A stretch of 17,429 bases of DNA from an uncultured Parabacteroides sp. (GTDB lineage Bacteria > Bacteroidota > Bacteroidia > Bacteroidales > Tannerellaceae). The translations under genes were made by a program, and so were the position numbers. The notes beneath the pieces are model-generated. The model saw only the letters and a list, made by a program, of their open reading frames with translations. It did no database searches and had not been told where the DNA came from. Position 1 is the stretch's first letter; each line of letters opens with the position of its first letter. This document shows, piece by piece, positions 1 through 6,367 of this stretch. The stretch spans positions 1 through 17,429 of the forward strand of contig CALBYC010000161.1 in assembly GCA_937890135.1 (NCBI GenBank). The letters run 5' to 3'.

Positions 1-330
1 ATTTCCAATTCGGGAAAAACCAGAGAGCTAGTTGAATTGGTTTCCCTGACGCGAGGCCTTGTCCCCAAGATGAAATTCATCGTAATTACGAGCAACCCGG
101 AGAGTGAATTGGCAAAGGAGGCAACCATATGCCTTGCTACAGGTGCTCCGGCCGAAGTTTGTCCGTTAGGATTAACACCGACCACTTCCACTACAGTCAT
201 GACTGTAATCGGCGACATCCTGGTAGTCGGGACCATGAAAAAAATACATTTCACAAACGCCGACTATGCCAAACGCCACCATGGAGGTTATCTGGGTTCG
301 AAAAGCAGAGAACAAAGCAAAACAAACTAA
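1..330 (+). CDS. SIS-domain sugar-phosphate isomerase, C-terminal part (5' end outside the window)
   Basis: The reading frame is open from base 1 and ends at TAA 328-330, giving 109 residues of a longer protein. The first residues are ISNSGKTREL, the SxSGxT phosphate-binding loop of SIS domains. A second block, LTPTTSTTVMTVIGDIL, matches the region of KpsF/GutQ-type sugar-phosphate isomerases that ends the SIS fold, and the tail contains HHGGYLG, like the HxGGxLG end of that family. Such enzymes interconvert ketose and aldose phosphates in the cytoplasm. No CBS domains follow, so it is the short SIS-only form. The next gene, a sugar kinase, starts 13 nt downstream, so the pair is probably one transcript and one small pathway. 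The substrate cannot be told from sequence, and the start codon is not visible. Confidence 0.85.
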   Translation: MSNSGKTRELVELVSLTRGLVPKMKFIVITSNPESELAKEATICLATGAPAEVCPLGLTPTTSTTVMTVIGDILVVGTMKKIHFTNADYAKRHHGGYLGSKSREQSKTN

Positions 331-343
331 CAGCAGGAGAACC

Positions 344-1270
344 ATGAGAAAGGTAATAGGTATTGGAGAAACCATTCTTGATATCATTTTCCGGAATGAC
401 CGCCCCTATGCGGCTGTTCCAGGAGGTTCAGTGTTCAATGGTCTGGTATCGTTAGGACGATTAGGGGTTGATGTCTTATTCATTAGCGAATTAGGAAATG
501 ACCACGTAGGCAATATCCTGCAACGCTTCATGCGTGACAACCATATATCTACCCAATATTTAGACTGTTTTCCTGATGGGAAAAGCCCGATATCACTAGC
601 GTTCTTGGATGAAAAACAAAATGCCAGCTACTTATTTTACAAAGATTACCCAGAACAAAGGCTGGAAGTGCCCCTTCCTCCTATCAATGAAGATGACATT
701 TTCATTTTTGGTTCATACTATGCACTTAATCCCGCCCTCCGCAAAACAGTAAAAGAATTCATCGAATACGCAAAAGAAAGAAAAGCCATTTTATACTATG
801 ATCCTAATTTCAGAACTGCCCACGCGCATGAAGCAATCCATGTAATGCCATCCGTCTTAGAGAATTTGGAATATGCAGACGTCGTAAGAGGGTCTGATGA
901 AGACTTTTTTAATCTGTTCCAAGAACCAGATTTGGACAAAGTATACAAAGACCACATTCAATTCTATTGCGACACATTCCTTGCCACACGAGGAGAAAAA
1001 GGAGTGGAATTACGGACAAGGAAAGAAGCATTGCACTGTGAATCGTCCGTCATACAGCCAGTCAGTACGATAGGGGCTGGAGACAACTTCAATGCAGGCA
1101 TCATTTACGCTTTGCTAAAACTGGACATCAAGAAATCAGACATCCCGGCATTAAACGAACAGCAATGGAGGACAATCATCCAATGCGGCATTGACTTTTC
1201 TTCGCAAGTTTGCCTAAGTTATGACAATTATTTATCCAAAGAATATGCAAACCAATATCATTTCCAATGA
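344..1270 (+). CDS. PfkB-family carbohydrate kinase
   Basis: This 308-residue cytoplasmic kinase is of the ribokinase/fructokinase (PfkB) family and transfers phosphate from ATP to a sugar hydroxyl. Visible motifs are the N-terminal substrate region PGGSVFN (26-32) followed by SLGRLGVDV, YYDPNFR (151-157), ATRGEKG (214-220) and the signature GAGDNFNAG (244-252), whose Asp247 is the expected catalytic base within the anion hole. I chose ATG 344 because it follows CAGGAGA at 334-340 and the protein then begins directly with the first beta strand (MRKVIGIGE). The frame stays open back to ATG 266, but that start would lie inside the upstream isomerase gene and add residues with no family counterpart. 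Sequence feel is closest to fructokinases. It sits 13 nt after a SIS isomerase, suggesting a shared sugar or sugar-phosphate substrate. Confidence 0.9.
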   Translation: MRKVIGIGETILDIIFRNDRPYAAVPGGSVFNGLVSLGRLGVDVLFISELGNDHVGNILQRFMRDNHISTQYLDCFPDGKSPISLAFLDEKQNASYLFYKDYPEQRLEVPLPPINEDDIFIFGSYYALNPALRKTVKEFIEYAKERKAILYYDPNFRTAHAHEAIHVMPSVLENLEYADVVRGSDEDFFNLFQEPDLDKVYKDHIQFYCDTFLATRGEKGVELRTRKEALHCESSVIQPVSTIGAGDNFNAGIIYALLKLDIKKSDIPALNEQQWRTIIQCGIDFSSQVCLSYDNYLSKEYANQYHFQ

Positions 1271-1347
1271 CGGACAAACTCCCGTATTAAAGAACCGAAA
1301 GAGTGTCTAAATAAAACTAATGCCCAAACCAAGAAAAGATAATTGGC

Positions 1348-1355
1348 TATCTTTG
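1348..1355 (+). promoter_or_regulatory. Bacteroidota -7 element upstream of the phosphatase-like lipoprotein
   Basis: TATCTTTG matches the TAnnTTTG consensus recognised by the Bacteroidota primary sigma factor. It lies 30 nt before ATG 1386, implying a leader of about 24 nt. No clear TTTG -33 element is found at the usual distance, so the promoter rests on the -7 box alone. Confidence 0.55.
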
Positions 1356-1385
1356 TAAAGATGATAGCAATTATATATTAACCAT

Positions 1386-2441
1386 ATGAATGACTACTTA
1401 AAGCTCATATTGATTTGTTTATTGCCTCTTGTTGGATGCGCAGACCAACCGTACGAGATCACCTCTGTTTGCATACGCGACAACATAGGAAATTACATAC
1501 TAAAATGGGAAACTAACCCGCCAATGGAAGGGACTATGCGCTTTTATGTAGCAGATACGCCAGGCTCATTCGACATGTCACAACCTGCAGGTTATGCAGA
1601 TATTAAAGATGAAGTGACCACTTATATCACCCAAGATAACTTGAAACGGAAATTCTTCAGGCTAACGTTCAATGGACATCATCCACAAGATATCGCAGCA
1701 CGCTATACCTTGATGGACAGCATCCAAAACTTCAGAGACGTAGGCGGATACAAAAACATCAAAGGGAAGGAAATAAAATGGGGGGAAATTTACCGTTCCG
1801 GATTCATTGGAAAATATACGGATAGAGACTCCACCAGGATCAGCGATGCAGGCATCAAGACCATCATCGACCTACGAACGGAAGAAGAGGTAAAAGAGAA
1901 CCCGCTTTTTTTCCCGCATATACGAATCGTCCATATACCTATCCCCGCAGGGGATAGAGCAGAGATTCTGCAACGGATGGAAAATAACAAATTCCGCAGC
2001 CGCGATGGATTCCTGTTCATGGAAGATGTATATATCAAGTTCGTCACGCAAAACACGGAAGATTTCGCCCAAATCCTCCAACTATTTGTAGATGAGAGCA
2101 ACTATCCAATCCTCGTTCAAGATGATTTGGGAAAAGACCGTACGGGTTATTTGATTTCATTAGTAATGATGTTGCTGGACATCCCTTATGAAACCATAGT
2201 AAAAGATTATATGGAATCTAACCAATACATAAACCCTTTGTTCATGTCGAATAAAGCCAAATCTTTAAGCTGGGACGCCCAGGAAGCAATGACAACCATG
2301 TTAGCCGTTAACGAGTCTTATTTAGAAGCAGCTTACAATGAAATAAACCGTAAATATGGCTCCTTCAAAGAATTCCGCAGAGAAGGGCTACTCTTCTCAA
2401 CCAAAAACAAGGAAAAATTAAAGGATATGCTATTGGAATAG
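1386..2441 (+). CDS. Lipoprotein of the tyrosine/serine phosphatase family (Y_phosphatase3-like), catalytic Cys replaced by Asp
   Basis: A 351-residue exported lipoprotein. The N-terminus is a signal peptide ending in lipobox LVGC (Cys18). Residues about 22-107 look like a beta-sandwich (Ig/fibronectin-like) domain, followed by a phosphatase domain with the family motifs NFRDVGGY (115-122), YRSG (136-139) and IDLRTEEE (161-168). The P-loop should read HCxxGKDRTG. Here residues 245-254 read QDDLGKDRTG, so the general His is Gln and the nucleophilic Cys is Asp246, while the Arg252 phosphate clamp is kept. The codons are CAA GAT GAT TTG in an unbroken frame, so this is not a frameshift artefact within this sequence. 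Inference: it is either a phosphate-binding pseudophosphatase or an enzyme with different chemistry. It is probably monocistronic, with its own -7 box upstream and another before the next gene. Confidence 0.85.
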   Translation: MNDYLKLILICLLPLVGCADQPYEITSVCIRDNIGNYILKWETNPPMEGTMRFYVADTPGSFDMSQPAGYADIKDEVTTYITQDNLKRKFFRLTFNGHHPQDIAARYTLMDSIQNFRDVGGYKNIKGKEIKWGEIYRSGFIGKYTDRDSTRISDAGIKTIIDLRTEEEVKENPLFFPHIRIVHIPIPAGDRAEILQRMENNKFRSRDGFLFMEDVYIKFVTQNTEDFAQILQLFVDESNYPILVQDDLGKDRTGYLISLVMMLLDIPYETIVKDYMESNQYINPLFMSNKAKSLSWDAQEAMTTMLAVNESYLEAAYNEINRKYGSFKEFRREGLLFSTKNKEKLKDMLLE

Positions 2442-2463
2442 GAAATTATTGGCAATAAATCAC

Positions 2464-2471
2464 TATCTTTG
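2464..2471 (+). promoter_or_regulatory. -7 element for the DEAD-box helicase gene
   Basis: TATCTTTG, an exact TAnnTTTG match, lies 22 nt after the stop of the preceding gene and 47 nt before the TTG start. The implied leader is about 41 nt. A TTG at 2449-2451 is too close to be an ideal -33 element. Confidence 0.55.
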
Positions 2472-2518
2472 CAGCAGGATATATCATTACCGAGTACATT
2501 ACATCTAACATATAGAAT

Positions 2519-4249
2519 TTGAAAACATTTGAAGAATTAGGAGTTGCCGCACCAATATTAAAGGCAATTCAAGAAATGGGATATGAATCCCCAATGCCGG
2601 TACAAGAGGAAGTGATTCCTTTTTTATTAGGAGAAGACAATGACGTTATCGTTCTGGCGCAAACCGGAACGGGCAAGACTGCAGCATACGGATTACCCAT
2701 ATTGCAAAAAATCAATGTCGATTTAGTTCAACCGCAGGCACTCGTTTTATGCCCTACACGTGAACTCTGCTTGCAAATAGCAGATGACTTGAACGAATAC
2801 TCGAAATACATTAACCGTTTGCACGTGTTACCCGTGTATGGAGGTTCAAGCATAGAAAGCCAAATCCGCAGTTTGAAGCGAGGAGTCCATGTTGTCGTCG
2901 CGACGCCTGGACGGTTACTTGACTTGATGAATCGAAAGACAGTGGATTTAAGCACCATCCACAACGTAATCATGGACGAAGCCGATGAGATGTTGAATAT
3001 GGGATTTTCGGACAGCATCAATGCCATCTTGGCCGAAGTTCCACCTTCAAGGAACATGTTACTTTTCTCTGCCACAATGCCACAAGGCATAGCCGCTATC
3101 ACGAAAAAGTACATGAATAACCCGAAAGAGATTGTCATCGGCAAAAAGAATGAAGGCAACAAGAATATCCGTGATGTATATTATATGGTACGTGCACAAG
3201 ACAAATACTTGGCCTTGAAACGTATCGCCGATTTCTATCCGAATATCTATGGCATCATCTTCTGTAGAACAAGGAAAGAGACTCAAGAAATAGCCGACAA
3301 ACTTATCCAGGACGGATACAATGCCGACTCATTGCATGGGGAATTGAGCCAAGCACAACGTGATTACGTAATGCAGAAGTTCAGGCTGAAGAACTTGCAA
3401 CTTCTCGTTGCCACGGATGTAGCCGCACGCGGATTGGACGTGGACGATTTGACCCATGTGATTAATTACGGTTTGCCGGATGACATAGAATCTTATACAC
3501 ATCGCAGAGGGCGTACCGGAAGAGCAGGCAAGACAGGCGTCTCTATATCTATCTGCCACGTTAGAGAAAAAGGTAAAATAAAGGAAATCGAGCGCGTCAT
3601 CAATAAGAAATTCGAAAAAGGAGAAATGCCTACAGGCAAAGAAATATGCGCCAAGCAACTCTTTAACCTGGTAGACCAGATAGAGAAGGTAAAAGTCAAT
3701 GAAGAAGAAATTGCCGAGTTAATGCCTCAAATCTATCGTAAACTGGAATGGTTGGACAAGGAAGACATCATCAAACGCGTCGTTTCTTTAGAATTCAACC
3801 GAATGATCGATTACTACAAAGATGCTGACGAAATTGAGACTGTGGACGAAAAAGCATCCCGGAAGGAGCGTAGGGAAAAAGGGAACAGTCACCAAGCGGA
3901 AGAAGGATTTGTCCGTCTCTTCATCAACTTCGGGAAAACCGATCATATGAATGTCAATCAGTTGATTGAAATAATCAACCATTGCGTCCCAGGGAAAGTC
4001 CGCATAGGCAGAATCGACTTAATGGAAAAATTCTCGTTCTTCGAAGTAGAGGAAAAAGACGCCCGCAAGGTTGAGAAAAACATGAACGGGTATGAATTGG
4101 AAGGAAGACGTATATCCGTTGAACCTGCACAGCAAAAAAGTGAGGACAAAGGGAAAGGACGTAGAAAAGGTACCGCACAACGGCGCTTTGAACGCTCCAG
4201 GTCTGAACGCCGACAAGCTAAAGCTTCAAAATCAAAACGTAAAAATTAA
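2519..4249 (+). CDS. DEAD-box ATP-dependent RNA helicase with C-terminal DbpA/CsdA-like RNA-binding domain
   Basis: A 576-residue cytoplasmic RNA helicase that unwinds or remodels RNA with ATP, likely in ribosome assembly or RNA decay. Motifs in order are Q motif GYESPMPVQ (21-29), motif I AQTGTGKT (47-54), PTREL (79-83), TPGR (129-132), DEAD (153-156), SAT (184-186), RGLD (304-307) and HRRGRTGR (328-335). An RRM-like DbpA RNA-binding domain covers about 463-537, and a Lys/Arg-rich tail runs to the end, as in CsdA/DeaD-type proteins. The start is TTG 2519: an in-frame TAG at 2513-2515 blocks any earlier start, the first ATG codon downstream would remove the Q-motif lead-in, and MKTFEELGV is the usual N-terminus of this Bacteroidota family as I recall it. 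A strong terminator follows. Confidence 0.93.
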   Translation: MKTFEELGVAAPILKAIQEMGYESPMPVQEEVIPFLLGEDNDVIVLAQTGTGKTAAYGLPILQKINVDLVQPQALVLCPTRELCLQIADDLNEYSKYINRLHVLPVYGGSSIESQIRSLKRGVHVVVATPGRLLDLMNRKTVDLSTIHNVIMDEADEMLNMGFSDSINAILAEVPPSRNMLLFSATMPQGIAAITKKYMNNPKEIVIGKKNEGNKNIRDVYYMVRAQDKYLALKRIADFYPNIYGIIFCRTRKETQEIADKLIQDGYNADSLHGELSQAQRDYVMQKFRLKNLQLLVATDVAARGLDVDDLTHVINYGLPDDIESYTHRRGRTGRAGKTGVSISICHVREKGKIKEIERVINKKFEKGEMPTGKEICAKQLFNLVDQIEKVKVNEEEIAELMPQIYRKLEWLDKEDIIKRVVSLEFNRMIDYYKDADEIETVDEKASRKERREKGNSHQAEEGFVRLFINFGKTDHMNVNQLIEIINHCVPGKVRIGRIDLMEKFSFFEVEEKDARKVEKNMNGYELEGRRISVEPAQQKSEDKGKGRRKGTAQRRFERSRSERRQAKASKSKRKN

Positions 4250-4270
4250 TAATTAATGCTTCACATATTA

Positions 4271-4310
4271 AATAAGGCGTGGCTCTTCATGAGGGCCACG
4301 TCTTATTTTA
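4271..4310 (+). terminator. Rho-independent terminator after the DEAD-box helicase gene
   Basis: Arms at 4271-4285 and 4293-4307 form a 15-pair stem around a 7-nt loop. AATAAG pairs with CTTATT and CGTGGC with GCCACG, with G4277-T4301 and T4284-G4294 as wobble pairs. The descending arm runs into TTATTTTATT. The G-U wobbles favour function in plus-strand RNA. Confidence 0.85.
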
Positions 4311-4328
4311 TTCACCGCATTGCCTCAT

Positions 4329-4374
4329 TGTTGATAACTTCTGTTGATAAACTTGTTAATAACCCTGTTGAAAG
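4329..4374. repeat. Tandem DnaA-box-like repeats (possible replication-related element)
   Basis: Four copies of a 9-bp unit occur every 12-13 bp: TGTTGATAA at 4329 and 4342, TGTTAATAA at 4354 and TGTTGAAAG at 4366. On the minus strand the first two read TTATCAACA, one mismatch from the DnaA box TTATCCACA; the third reads TTATTAACA and the fourth is degenerate. The array lies between a terminator and a promoter in non-coding DNA, with AT-rich stretches near 4425-4436 and 4508-4540. It could be part of oriC, another DnaA-binding locus, or an operator for an unrelated regulator. dnaA is not in this window. Confidence 0.5.
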
Positions 4375-4441
4375 TTTCCAATAAGAAGTGGCGACAGCAG
4401 AATCCCTTCCAAGTGGGAATTGTAATAATTAACGTTTAGCA

Positions 4442-4473
4442 TTGGCACTTTTCATAAATATAAACTAAGTTTG
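4442..4473 (+). promoter_or_regulatory. Promoter of the DUF1080 gene
   Basis: A -33-like TTGG begins at 4442 and a perfect -7 element TAAGTTTG lies at 4466-4473, with 21 nt between the TTG and the -7 box. This is one of the two best Bacteroidota promoter matches in the window. Transcription would begin near 4480, giving a leader of about 63 nt. Confidence 0.7.
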
Positions 4474-4474
4474 C

Positions 4475-4508
4475 AATGCAAAAAGGAGGGAAACTCCTTC
4501 AAAGCATT
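4475..4508 (+). promoter_or_regulatory. Two-tier hairpin at the 5' end of the DUF1080 leader
   Basis: An inner stem AAGGAG (4483-4488) pairs perfectly with CTCCTT (4494-4499) around loop GGAAA. An outer stem AATGC (4475-4479) pairs with GCATT (4504-4508), separated by short A-rich internal loops. TTTT follows at 4507-4510. It overlaps the predicted transcription start, and its inner arm contains an SD-like AAGGAGG that is too far (about 50 nt) from ATG 4543 to serve as its ribosome site. It may stabilise or attenuate the transcript. Confidence 0.45.
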
Positions 4509-4542
4509 TTGAATATTATTGCTAATTAAAATTTATTTCATC

Positions 4543-5298
4543 ATGAAAAAAGTACTTTTATTAATCTGCCTTGTATGCGGATTCACAACAGTAAGTGCAC
4601 AAGAAGGTGGCCATGTAGCACCTGAATGCACGGAATGGTATTCTCCACAGCCCCCGAAAGTCCAGCCAGGCGATAAACCAGGCAACGCACCGTCTGACGC
4701 TATCATATTGTTTGATGGAAAGAATCTAGACCAATGGGTTTCAATCCAGGATGGAAAGAAAGTTCCGGCCAAATGGGAAGTAAAAGACGGCGCAATGGTA
4801 GTAGTTCCAGGTACGGGAACAATCCAAACCAAAGAATATTTCGGTGATTGCCAATTGCATATCGAGTTCAAGACTCCTAAGCCTGCCGGTCCCATCAACA
4901 AATTACAGATGAAAGGCAACAGTGGCATTTTCCTACAAAGCATTTATGAGGTGCAGGTACTGGATGGAGAAGACAATCCTACTTATGTAAATGGCATGGT
5001 AGGAAGCATCTACAAGCAATCAGCCCCCTTGGCGAATGCCTTTACAGGAACCGAGAAATGGCAAGTGTATGACATTTACTGGAAAGCTCCGAAATTCGGC
5101 ACAGATGGCGTCATGGAGTCTCCAGCCATGATTACCGTTGTATTAAACGGCATCGTCGTCCAGAACAACTACATTCTGAAAGGCAATACTCCGTACATCG
5201 GTTTCCCGACATACAAGCCTCATGGACGCCTGCCTTTATTGTTGCAGGACCACGGTGTAACCGTTGCTTATCGTAACATTTGGATTAGGAACTTATAA
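4543..5298 (+). CDS. Secreted DUF1080 (3-keto-disaccharide hydrolase-like) protein
   Basis: A 251-residue exported protein. The signal peptide MKKVLLLICLVCGFTTVSA is followed by the mature start QEGG. The body fits the DUF1080 (PF06439) concanavalin-like beta-sandwich: DAIILFDGKNLDQW near residue 52, WEVKDGAMVV near 87, the strand block CQLHIEFKTP, GNSGIFLQ, YEVQVLD, and the closing RNIWIRNL. Members act on glycosides, some on 3-keto-sugars, in the periplasm or at the surface. I chose ATG 4543 because it begins the signal peptide; the open frame back to 4519 lies in the leader. It has its own promoter and terminator, so it is monocistronic. The usual partner oxidoreductase or susCD genes are not nearby, so its substrate and even its enzymatic activity are uncertain. 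Confidence 0.88.
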   Translation: MKKVLLLICLVCGFTTVSAQEGGHVAPECTEWYSPQPPKVQPGDKPGNAPSDAIILFDGKNLDQWVSIQDGKKVPAKWEVKDGAMVVVPGTGTIQTKEYFGDCQLHIEFKTPKPAGPINKLQMKGNSGIFLQSIYEVQVLDGEDNPTYVNGMVGSIYKQSAPLANAFTGTEKWQVYDIYWKAPKFGTDGVMESPAMITVVLNGIVVQNNYILKGNTPYIGFPTYKPHGRLPLLLQDHGVTVAYRNIWIRNL

Positions 5299-5321
5299 TT
5301 AAGTCCTTTCACATAAATCTC

Positions 5322-5371
5322 AAATGGGTGTACCGGAATTCATCATCCCGGTACATCCATTTTTCTTTTTT
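5322..5371 (+). terminator. Rho-independent terminator after the DUF1080 gene
   Basis: Arms 5322-5336 and 5348-5362 form a 15-pair stem: AAATGG with CCATTT and TGTACCGG with CCGGTACA, plus one wobble pair G5328-T5356. The loop is 11 nt. A T-rich tail (TTTTTCTTTTTT, 5360-5371) overlaps the descending arm. It works in the plus direction. Confidence 0.88.
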
Positions 5372-5473
5372 AAGGGAATAAGGAATATTTTATCCTCTTT
5401 TTTCTTCTCAGGAATGCAACCTTCCGCATTGTCATGCGTCCTTATAAATAGAAACGACAAAAGAAACTATAAT

Positions 5474-6325
5474 ATGAAAACTCATCGATTTTTGGCTTTC
5501 CTATCAATCATCGCAAGTCTATTCTTTACGGCGAACGCAACAGAAAAAATAGAAGGAAACGGAACAATTGTCACGAAAGAATTTTCGGTCGGACCGTATG
5601 ATGGCATCGAAGTAGGAGGTATGCAATATGGTGCACGGAGCACTCCTTTTTCTTTTATGAAATGGGAAGGAACCAAAGGGAGCGCGGCTCCGATGTTCTA
5701 TTACACGCAAGGAAAGACGCATTCTTTGACTGTCACGACAGATAAGAACATCATGCCGCATTTGAAGGTTCGTGTCATTGACAAAGTATTGACAATCCGT
5801 ACAGAAGATGGGTATGGCATCTGCCCGACCAAATTCCTAATGAGGGGGACTTCCACCGATTTGAAGAGTATAAAAATAACAGGCGGTGGCCATTTCTATA
5901 TAGATTCATACTTGAAAGGGGATGAGATGGACGCTTTTATTACAGGCGGCGGTAATTTACACATGGACAATCCTATCGTGCTGGAAGAATGCAACCTGAA
6001 AGTCACAGGAGGCGGAAACTTGGAGGCAAAATCATTGTCGTGCAAGGAAATAAATGTCAAAATCACGGGTGGAGGAGACGCTTTCTTGCAAGGAAAAGCC
6101 GAAGAAGGCAATGTCATAGTCACAGGAGGAGGAGACTTGCATGCTTATGGCTTCGAAGTCAAGGAGTATGAAGTCAGCGTAACCGGAGGAGGAAGAGCGG
6201 AAGTATTCGCAACCGAAAAACTGGACGCAAGGGTCACGGGCGGAGGAGATTTATATTATAAAGGAACTCCGAAGGAAAAGACAACAAGCACAACCGGCGG
6301 GGGAAATATTCGAGCAGTGAAATAA
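5474..6325 (+). CDS. Secreted GIN-domain (DUF2807) protein with TGGG repeat ladder
   Basis: A 283-residue exported protein of the head-GIN/DUF2807 family, common in Bacteroidota and of unknown function. The signal peptide is MKTHRFLAFLSIIASLFFTANA. Residues about 23-134 form the head (GNGTIVTKEFSVGPYDGIEVGG, with a longer insertion than its neighbour). From residue 135 to the end there are eight repeats of [IVT]TGGG at 135, 156, 177, 197, 216, 236, 254 and 273, spaced 18-21 residues, the pattern of a right-handed beta-solenoid with a Gly stack at one turn. ATG 5474 is chosen because it begins the signal peptide; the frame is open back to 5324, but that part is the preceding terminator. I see no good TAnnTTTG promoter between that terminator and the start. 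It is paralogous to the next gene. Confidence 0.88.
   Translation: MKTHRFLAFLSIIASLFFTANATEKIEGNGTIVTKEFSVGPYDGIEVGGMQYGARSTPFSFMKWEGTKGSAAPMFYYTQGKTHSLTVTTDKNIMPHLKVRVIDKVLTIRTEDGYGICPTKFLMRGTSTDLKSIKITGGGHFYIDSYLKGDEMDAFITGGGNLHMDNPIVLEECNLKVTGGGNLEAKSLSCKEINVKITGGGDAFLQGKAEEGNVIVTGGGDLHAYGFEVKEYEVSVTGGGRAEVFATEKLDARVTGGGDLYYKGTPKEKTTSTTGGGNIRAVK
5876..6313 (+). repeat. Eight in-frame TGGG-coding repeats (period 18-21 codons)
   Basis: Each repeat unit begins with codons for [IVT]-T-G-G-G, written with different synonymous codons (for example ACAGGCGGTGGC, ACGGGTGGAGGA, ACCGGAGGAGGA). The synonymous drift shows that selection acts on the protein, not on a DNA tandem repeat. Units start at 5876, 5939, 6002, 6062, 6119, 6179, 6233 and 6290. 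Confidence 0.85.
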
Positions 6326-6339
6326 AATTGCTATATTTG
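6309..6339 (+). promoter_or_regulatory. Promoter candidate for the second GIN-domain gene
   Basis: TATATTTG at 6332-6339 fits TAnnTTTG exactly. A TTCG at 6309-6312, one base from TTTG, sits 19 nt upstream, inside the end of the previous gene. The implied leader is about 22 nt. The second GIN gene may therefore be expressed independently of the first. Confidence 0.5.
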
Positions 6340-6367
6340 CGCCTCATGTTTATTAAACCGTAAGGAT

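Noticed and set aside
266..343. Earlier ATG start for the PfkB kinase
   Set aside because: It lies inside the upstream isomerase gene, and the extra residues have no family match; ATG 344 has a good ribosome site.
5324..5473. Earlier ATG start for the first GIN protein
   Set aside because: The extension is the terminator hairpin and T-run of the previous gene; the signal peptide begins at 5474.
5876..6313. CRISPR array or DNA tandem repeat in the TGGG region
   Set aside because: Units vary at synonymous positions and lie in frame within one protein; there are no unique spacers of constant length between identical repeats.
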